This document shows positions 49,501 to 58,500 of a stretch of DNA of 64,000 bases, piece after piece; the stretch's first letter is position 1; each line of letters begins with the position of its first letter. Source of the DNA: Nyssa sinensis. Its lineage: Eukaryota > Streptophyta > Magnoliopsida > Cornales > Nyssaceae. The notes under the pieces are model-generated. The model saw only the letters and a list, made by a program, of their open reading frames with translations, made no database searches and had not been told where the DNA came from. The stretch covers positions 20,849,071-20,913,070 of the forward strand of contig CM018052.1 in assembly GCA_008638375.1 (NCBI GenBank), written 5' to 3'. Position numbers and translations under genes: made by a program.

Positions 49501-52500
49501 TTGTCTTTTTGATGTGTTTTTATTATGGCGAGGTTAGTGACTGGTCTTTTGGGGTACTTGTCCTTTGTTTTATGTGGACTATTTGGAGGGATCGTAATAG
49601 ACGTATGTTTGATAATGTTGAGGTGCCTATGCATAGATTGAAGAAAATGATGATAGATACAGTTCATTTTTGGATCTCTGGAGGTTTCCTCGAGTCTTTG
49701 CTTTCTTTTATAAATTTTTTTGGGTGATCTTAATTGTATAGATGGGGCTTAGTTTTTGGTGCCTGTATACCTCACATGTATATGGGTTGTGCCCCCTTTT
49801 GGCGCTTTGTTGATAATATTAGTACTTATAATTTTAAAAAAATCCTTTTCAGCGTGATGCTTTATGTGTATTCATACTTTTTCTTTTCGGTCTCTTGCCA
49901 AGAGCTGTTTTCTATTGGAAGGTTGGAGAATTATGTATATGATGAGATCAATATTCCTTTATGCATTGGCATGTTGCTATTACATGTACTTAATCTTTCT
50001 AACTTTGTTTATTTTACTGTTTTGTAGATCACTAATAGTGTAGATGCTGCCATAGATGTTATAGTAGATGGCATACAACATGTACCTCGTTGCAAATTAC
50101 TTGTAGAGGTATCTTTGCCTTTGTTCGGCGTAAAACATGTTCTTTTCTTCTTTTTCTTTTCATGGATTAAAACGAATTATTGATCCTTAAAATGACTTAC
50201 ATTTGTAGTAAATGACAGTCAACATTAAGGCACCTTTTTGCACCTTATCATTAATAATAATTTCTTTGGAACATTGAATGAAAAAACATTAAAATCCTTC
50301 AGTCTCCACCCAGAATTTGGACCAAGCATAGCTTTCACGGTTGGTCCGTTTTGATATCTTGGATATTGGTGTTCTTACTTTGCATTTCCTAGATTGTGAA
50401 GCCATGTCAGACACATCAGAGATCTGAATCTCTAGATGGCATTGCCATTAATCATTTTATAATTGATTGTTTCATTGTTGCCCTTTTTTAAGAAATAAAG
50501 AAATCTTCTAGGAAAGACTCAAATCAAGGACCTGCCCCAATCCCATACCTTTACCACCTGAGGGAAAGCCCTAGAGTAAATGATTTTGTTTGTTGGTTTT
50601 GCAGGGATTGATAAACCTTGCAATGATGCACGGAGGACAAAAACAATTGAATGTAGTGGACTCCATTATAGCTAATGCAATATCGCCTGGGCCAGATTTA
50701 GCTCAAGGTTTGAGCACTAAAGATTTGGAGGATATATCACTGCTATACTTGGAGGTAAAAATTTCTCCTTGAACTTACATATTATATTCTACATCATATT
50801 GGTTAGAGAAATCAGTTGGAAAGCATAAAAAATTCTCTTTTGTTTTGTCTCTATGGATATCTTTTTATAATCTCCTAATCCTATGAGCATAATTAGTTAA
50901 ATGCGCGGAACAAGAGTTCCTTTACTGTTTTTCGTTTTGGCTAGCTTGGAAATAGAAACTGTTAAACCACCAGCTATTAGAGAATGAGCTAATAATGTAT
51001 TTGAAGCTCTCACACCCCCCCCCCCCCTTTTCGCGTGATCGACTTGCACATGGAGAGGCAAACAAAGTACGAACACAGAAAATAACATAATACAACTTTT
51101 CACAAACAAACCAAATGGAGAATAATTACAGATAAGAGAGACTTGAACCCAAGACCTCCCATAACCAAAGCTGTGATACCTTGTTAAACCACCAACTATT
51201 CTAAAAGCTTAAGCTATTAGAGAATGGGCCAACAATCGTTTTTTTTTTTTTTTTGTGTGTGTATAGAAAAGATTAACAATTGATTAATTGTACATGTTTC
51301 AGTCCTACTCATCCTTCCAAACTAGAGGACACTAATGTGAAATCTGAATGCTAATGTGAATTGGAAGCTATCACATTAATGTCAAACAATTCTTTGCATT
51401 TAATCAAACATTTATTTGGAAGTTCTCAACATAGAACAAAACCTTTTATCAAATTGGCTTCATTTCAGACTGTTCTCGATTCATACAAGACCTGCTAACG
51501 TTGTTTTGACTGAACACTTGAATTGCAGTGGAGGAACTATTTTTTAATTTATTTGTTTAGCATGACCTTTTTCCATAGTTTTATCTTAGAGGAATAAATT
51601 ATTTCTGATCTGTATCTCCGTGATAATCATGAATCTTATTCGGAAGCAGTTTGTTGATTACTGTGGAACCATCCACGATGTAAGGAAGGCATGGAATCGT
51701 CACATAAAATTGTTTCCACACTTGATAAGGACTACCACATCATTTAAGGACTCAGCTACTGGCAATCAGTTGTTGAACATGACCATGGATGGAAGACAAA
51801 GCAATTCTTTTGGTATTTCTGATCAGCCATCTGGAGACTATATCTCTAGCCATCTAAACCAGCTCGGAGTACAAGAGCAGCAACCATCTTTGCCAGAAAA
51901 TCATGTCATTCAGTCTGACCAGGTTCTCTCAGATCAGTTCCAACGAGAAGATGATGATAACCGTGCACAAGGGAGATTGCCACAGTTACCTCCCAGTGTT
52001 GAGCAGTCTATAGAAGATGCATGTGGAGTAATTCACCTAACTCATGATTTAGTACATCGATTCGGAGATGATGCATCTGTAAAATCAACTCATTTAGTAC
52101 ATCAGTCTGGTGAAGAGGTGATTGCACCGATGGAATCAACCCATGCGTCTGTAAAATCAACTCATTATTTAGTACATCAGTCTGGTGAAGAGGCAATTGC
52201 ACCGATGGAGTCAACTCATGATTTAGTGCACCAATCTAAAGATGCATCAGGAACAACCGAGTCAACACATGATTTAGTAAATCAAGTTGCTGATGATGTT
52301 GCATCTTTAGAAGCCTCACAAAAATTCTCCGATGTTCAGCAAGAGCAAGACCATGAGTTGGAACAGCAACTGAAGCCGCTTTCTTTGGGGGGTATTTCCT
52401 TAAATCTTCAGGATAAGGAATCTCAAGATTTGATCCCCATGGCATCTTGTGAGTGTGACACTCCTCAAGAAACGTCTGTATCTAATGGAATACCAGAGAG

Positions 52501-55500
52501 TTGTCAGAATGCTAATGGAAACCCTTCTATAGCCAGCCGAAGGAGCTCTTCACCTGCTGATTCTATGCAAATTCAAAATGAATCAGTAAATCCCTCATCT
52601 TCTGCAAGTCATCAAAATCCTAGACTAGCACACGAACATCCAGAGCAACAGGTGCCACCAAATAGTGGTCGAAAATGGCATCAAATGAACAACACGGTTA
52701 ACGCTTCAAAAGATGCAAGTTCTGGATTTCATGGGCATTTACAAGGTCAGCCGCATCAACAACAGCAGATTTCTCCCCAGCAACAGAGCCAACCAGTGGA
52801 AATGGATGCTCAAAACCTTCTGAGTAAATGTTATCCCCATGATCCTCTGTCTTGGCACAATTCACCAGTTGGGCAAGGTGTCCAAGCCCAAAATCAGTAT
52901 CAGGCGGGTGCTGCTCAGGAAAATTTAATAGCTACTGGTGCCTGGCCAATCCAAATTGCACAGCAGCAGAATTCTGTGTCTGTATCCGAATCACATCTGT
53001 CTCCCCAACCTGTTTCTCACCCTCAAGCACAGATGTCTCCATGTCCCATGCAAAGTAGGGAGCAGCTTGGGCATGCACAGCATAGCCAAGCATATAACCA
53101 GATGTCGCAGTATTGTTACCAGCAGCAACAGCACTATCTTCAGCAGCAACAGAATCAGCAGCAGCAACTGCTGCTGTTGCAACAGCAACAATACCTGCAG
53201 CAGCAGCAACAGCTACAACCACCACCACAACCTCATCAGACGCAGCAACTTCAGCAACAACAGCATTTAATCTACCTGCAGCAACCACTAGAGCAGCAGC
53301 AGCAGCAGTATCAGCAGTTACAACAGCTGCAGCCACAGACAGGTCAGCAGCTGTGGCAGCAGCAATATCATCAGTTCCAACAGTGGCAGCAACTGCAAGA
53401 AGGATATCAGCAACTGCAGCAGCAGCACCTACTGCAACAGCAACAAGATTATCAGCAACGGCTGCAGCAGGCAGAACTGCGACCACAAGAAGAATATCAG
53501 AAGCTGCAGCAGCTGGCGCTACAACCACAAGAAGGATATCAGCAACTGCTGCAGCAGTACCAACTGCAACAGCAACAAGATTATCAGCAACGTCTGCAGC
53601 AGGGACGATTGCAACCACAAGAAGAATATCAGAAGCTGCAGCAGCAGGAACAACTTCAACATCAACCAGGATATCAGCAGCAGCAGCAGCAACAGCAGCA
53701 TCAACAGCCACAACAACAAAATGAAGAACAGCTGCAGCATCCGCAGCCTCAGCCACAACCACAACGACAGGTTGCTTCAACACAGATTTTGACTTGGAAT
53801 GGTAGCTACTATCAACAGGTGTGTTTCCAAATTCCAGTTATCTAATTCTTCTTCGGAATGGTTATTCCTGTTTAAAGTTTGTTGTCTTGTTGGGGAGGAG
53901 TTGGCAAAGCTTAATTTGTAGATGATAATGCAAAATTAGGACCAGTTGCCTGGAGCCAAAGTTCTGCCATAGGCAGATTCATGCCGTGTCATATGGATAG
54001 TTATACAGAATTTTTAAGCATGAAATCAAGTTTCAACTGTAGAAATAAATTACATGGCATATTTCTTTCTTCTCTCCCCCGTGTGGGCGTTATACTCTTT
54101 TCTTCATCCTTTCTGTACAATTCATTTTTGTATAAATATTAATCCTAGTGTTTATACACACAGACTTCTATTAAGGTATGGTGCTTTTAAAATCATTTTT
54201 GACCAAAAATAAATAAATTAATGCATTAGATGCATTTCTTAAAACACTATACAAGTTCCAAAACCTATTTTTGAATTACGAATAAAAACTTCCTTGTAAA
54301 GTTTGAACTTAGGTTCAGTGATAGCTTATTAACTGTTTTGGTGAAAAAGTAAGTTTGGGTATGTGCACCATTTCAACTGACCATTTTGTGCTCTTTTTAA
54401 GAGTGACCTAATCAAGTGACAAACTACCACAGTTTTTAGCCATGTAGGGCCATTAAGCCATTAGTTTCAACCACCTGACAACATATTTCGTCCTATGACC
54501 TTACTGCCATCATCTTATCCAAATCGGTAACCAAACCAATAATGCATCTTTCACTTCTGTTCATATTTATAGTCTTCTGCTTTTCTTTTAATCTCTCCCA
54601 CTCTCTTGGTTCAGGCTTTATCTCTTTATAGAAATTCTTGTTTTCTAGTTAGAGAATTAGATGGCTATATTCAAATGAAATTTAGAAGAAGAATAAGTCA
54701 AATCCCTGTGAAATGATAATTTTCTGACTTGCATGGTCGTAACTTCCCTCCCTTCTACTACCTTGGAATGAGGAAACAGCATACCTACTGGGGGGAGTGG
54801 TCTGCACGGGTCAAAACTTGATAATTGATGAGGTTCTGGATACAGTTGACTCTCTAATAAATTTCTTTTTGATGAGTAATAATTCAATAAGAAACGTACA
54901 AGGGAGGTGAACCCATGTACAAAAGAACAACTCCAAACTAGAGCTTACAACTTCTCAAAAAATCTACAAAAGAATCTCTGCATGATGGAAAATTACTAAC
55001 TACCCAAAAATGTAAGTTTTTCAAGAACAATTCTTTCAATTTAACTTGGGAAGTCTCCTCCCCAAAAAATCCTACCATTACTTTTCCGCCAAAAGACTCC
55101 AAAAATGGCACAAAAGTGCAACATCCGAAATTTTCGTTAACACTATACTATACACAACTACCATACCACCTATGAAGCACGGACACTCTATTTTGGCTCA
55201 CGTGTCCGTGTCAGACACCAACATTCTCGGACACTTCCTGGACATGTGTCTAACACTTGAATCATGGATGTTGATGATTAAATGAAGAAATTCGTTAATT
55301 TTTATTTAATGACTATGTTATTTTAATAATTTAATACTAATATTTTGTGATTTGTATGATTTTATGCCAATTTTAATTGAAATAACATTTTATTTTTATT
55401 ACATGGTTATAGAAAAGATATAAAAAAAATTATATATTCAACATATCCCTAACGTGTCTGTATCCTACTTTTTTTAGAAATAACGTGTCTGCGTGTCCGT

Positions 55501-58500
55501 GCTTCTTAGCATGCCACTCATTAAAAAACTCCACCATCGGAAGAGGCATGACCCAATCACACCCAAAAAGAGACAGCAAAAGGCTCCAAAACTCCCTAAC
55601 GAATGAACAATGAAGAAAAAGATGATCAATGATCTCCTCCTTGGGGCACATATAACAATGATTCGCTAATCTAAATCCTCTCTTCTAAAGATTATCATAG
55701 TGAGGATTGCACCCTTAAAGGCTTCACAAGAGAAAAAATCCACTGTTGAAGGGGCAATGGATCTCCAAAGTGCCTTCCATGGGAAATTCCTGTCATCCCA
55801 ATTAATCAACCCGAAGTAAATTGGTTGCACAATGAATGTACCCCTTGATTTTGCTTCCATATTAGAGAATCCAACCTCTTTGGAGCTGGTGTAGACCAAT
55901 AAAGGATCTCCAACAAGCTTGCAATGTCCCCCAACTCTCAATCCTGAAAATTCCGCCTAAAGTTTGGGGTTCACATTGCCCCCCTCTCCAAAAGATACCA
56001 CATCCACCACCCAAGCATCACAATTGGAGGAGAGAAGAAAAAGGCGAGGAAACCTATCCTTCAAAGCTAAGTTAACACACCATATACCTCCCAAAATTTA
56101 ACTCTAGCACCCTTTTCCACCTCAAAGGAAATGAAACGAAAAAAATCAGCTAGCCCATTTCTAATGGACCTCCATACTCCCACCCCATAAGGAACCACCA
56201 CCTCTTTGGAATTCCAACCCCCTTCCTCATCCCCCAACTTGACTTCTCTAACCTTACCCCACTTAGCATTAGGCTCGCATGCATATCTCTAGACCCACTT
56301 ACCGAGAAAATCATTCTTGAATGCCCTCAAATCCTTAATCCCCAACCCACCCTCCTTTAAAGGCAACTTAACCTCCTCCCAATGGACGACATACAGCTTC
56401 CTTTCCTCTTTCTCTTTCATAAAAAACCTCACTATAATTTCTCCAATTTCTTTTCATGAAAGCCAACATAGGAAAAAGCGACAGTATTGTTGGAAAATTA
56501 CCCAAAGTGCTCTTAGTTAACATTAACTTCCCTCCTCTTGAAAGATATTTCCACTCGAACTTGTCAATCTTTTTTGAAATCTACACACCACTAGATCACA
56601 TATCCCCTTTTGTCTTAGGAGAAACAAAATAGACCGAGGGAAAAGAGCCACTAGAATGATCTCTCTTGTTCAAATTCACTCTTAACCCGGACACTGCCTC
56701 AAAGCACAACAAGTCACACCCAAGGTACCGAAGTTGATCCTCTTCAGCTCCACAAAAAAACAACAGTGTCATCCGCAAAGAGAACATGAGATAACTCCAA
56801 TCTGTCTGTGCCTCCATCCCCGACCTCGACACCCCTTATCAAACCTCCCTAAAGTGTTCAATCCATCAACCTACTGAACGCCTCCATGACCATAACAAAA
56901 GGGAAGGGGGAGAAAGGATCCCTTTGTCAAAGACCCCACAAGCTTTTGAGAAATCCCGCTCCTGATTCATTAACTAATACGAAAAAAAGAAACTGAGGAA
57001 AAACGCATAGCCATCCAACTCCTCCATTGCTCCCTAAATCCCATCATTGCAAGAATGTACATAAGAAATTGCCAACTCACATGATCATAGGCTTTCTCTA
57101 CTCCAACTTGCAAACGTTATTCTCCTTACTCTTTCTAGAATCAATGCATTCATTAGCAATCAAAGCCACGTCAAGAAATTGCCTACCTCCAACAAATGCA
57201 TTCTGGCTATTTGAGACTAGCTTTCCCATGAATCTTCTCCGCCTGAAAGACAACACATTCGCTATTAATTTGTATACTCTACACACTAAACTTATAGGTC
57301 TAAAATCTTTGATATTCTCCATTCCTTCTCTCTGTGGGATCAATGCTATAAAGGATGCATTAAGGCTCCACTCAAAGGACCCATTCTCAAGAAAGTGATG
57401 AAAGACCACCATAACATCTTCCTTATCCATTAACCAGCAATGCTTGAAAAAAACCATCGTAAGCCTGCCCAGTCCTGGAGCTTTATCACAACACAAGAGT
57501 TTAGAGCAACCACCACTTCCTGCTCCTCAAAAGGACTCTCCAACGTAGCTTATTCATCTTTGAATTCCATGAAGTTCAAATGCTCAAGCTAAGGTGTCCA
57601 CTCATCAGTCTCCAAATAGAGCCACTCGTAAAATTGGGTAATTCCTTGCCTCACCTCCTCCTCTGGCTGCAAGGTTCTCGCATCAATAACCACCTAGCTT
57701 ATGTTGTTGAACTACCTATGCGCATTTACTACTCGATGAACAAAAACGAGTGTTTTTGCTCCATCCTTAAACTACAAAGCCCTATACTTCTGTCTCTAAC
57801 TAATTTCTTCCGCTTTCCATAGACTACCCAATTCACATTTTAATCCCAATTGCCTGTTTCATTCATCCTCTAATAGAGCTACAAACTGTTCCTTCTCATC
57901 TAGCTCCTTGATATCTTGAAGCAATCTAGCTTTCTTAACTTGAAGATTCCCGAACACTTCCTTATTCCACTTTTTATTATCTTCCTTCAAAAGCTTTAAC
58001 TTCCTTGCTAACACATAACCAGGCAGCCCACTGATTTGATATCCTCTCCACCACTTATCAACAAGCTCCTTAAAACTTGGCTCTCGCAACCACATTTTCC
58101 TGTCCCCAAAACGAAAGGGGTTTTACTTCAGCCTAAGAAGCATGGATAGTGACACGGGACACAAATATGACACGGACAAGTAGACACGTTATTTCTCAAA
58201 AAGTAGGACACAGATACGTCAGGGACACATTAAATATATATATAGTTTTTTTATATTTTTTATATGACTATATAATGAAAACCTAATGTTATTTTAATTA
58301 AAATTGGCATAAAAACACACAAATCAGAAAAATATTATTAAAATATTAAAATAACAAAGTCATTAAGTAAAAATTAAAGAACTTCTTCATTTAAGCATCA
58401 ACATCTATTATTCAAGTATCCGACATGGACACGTGAGTCAAAATAGAGTGTTCATGCTTCATAGACTTCAGCACAGTCCAACATGATTGGCAAATGATCT

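Noticed and set aside
53113..53724. 203-codon Ala/Thr-rich frame on the + strand
   Set aside because: Shifted reading of the same CAG repeat; the Gln frame is phase-linked to the conserved HAT exons.
52932..53783. 283-codon Ala/Val-rich frame on the - strand
   Set aside because: It is the antisense shadow of the CAG-rich Gln tail of PRP39; CAG repeats leave several other frames open.
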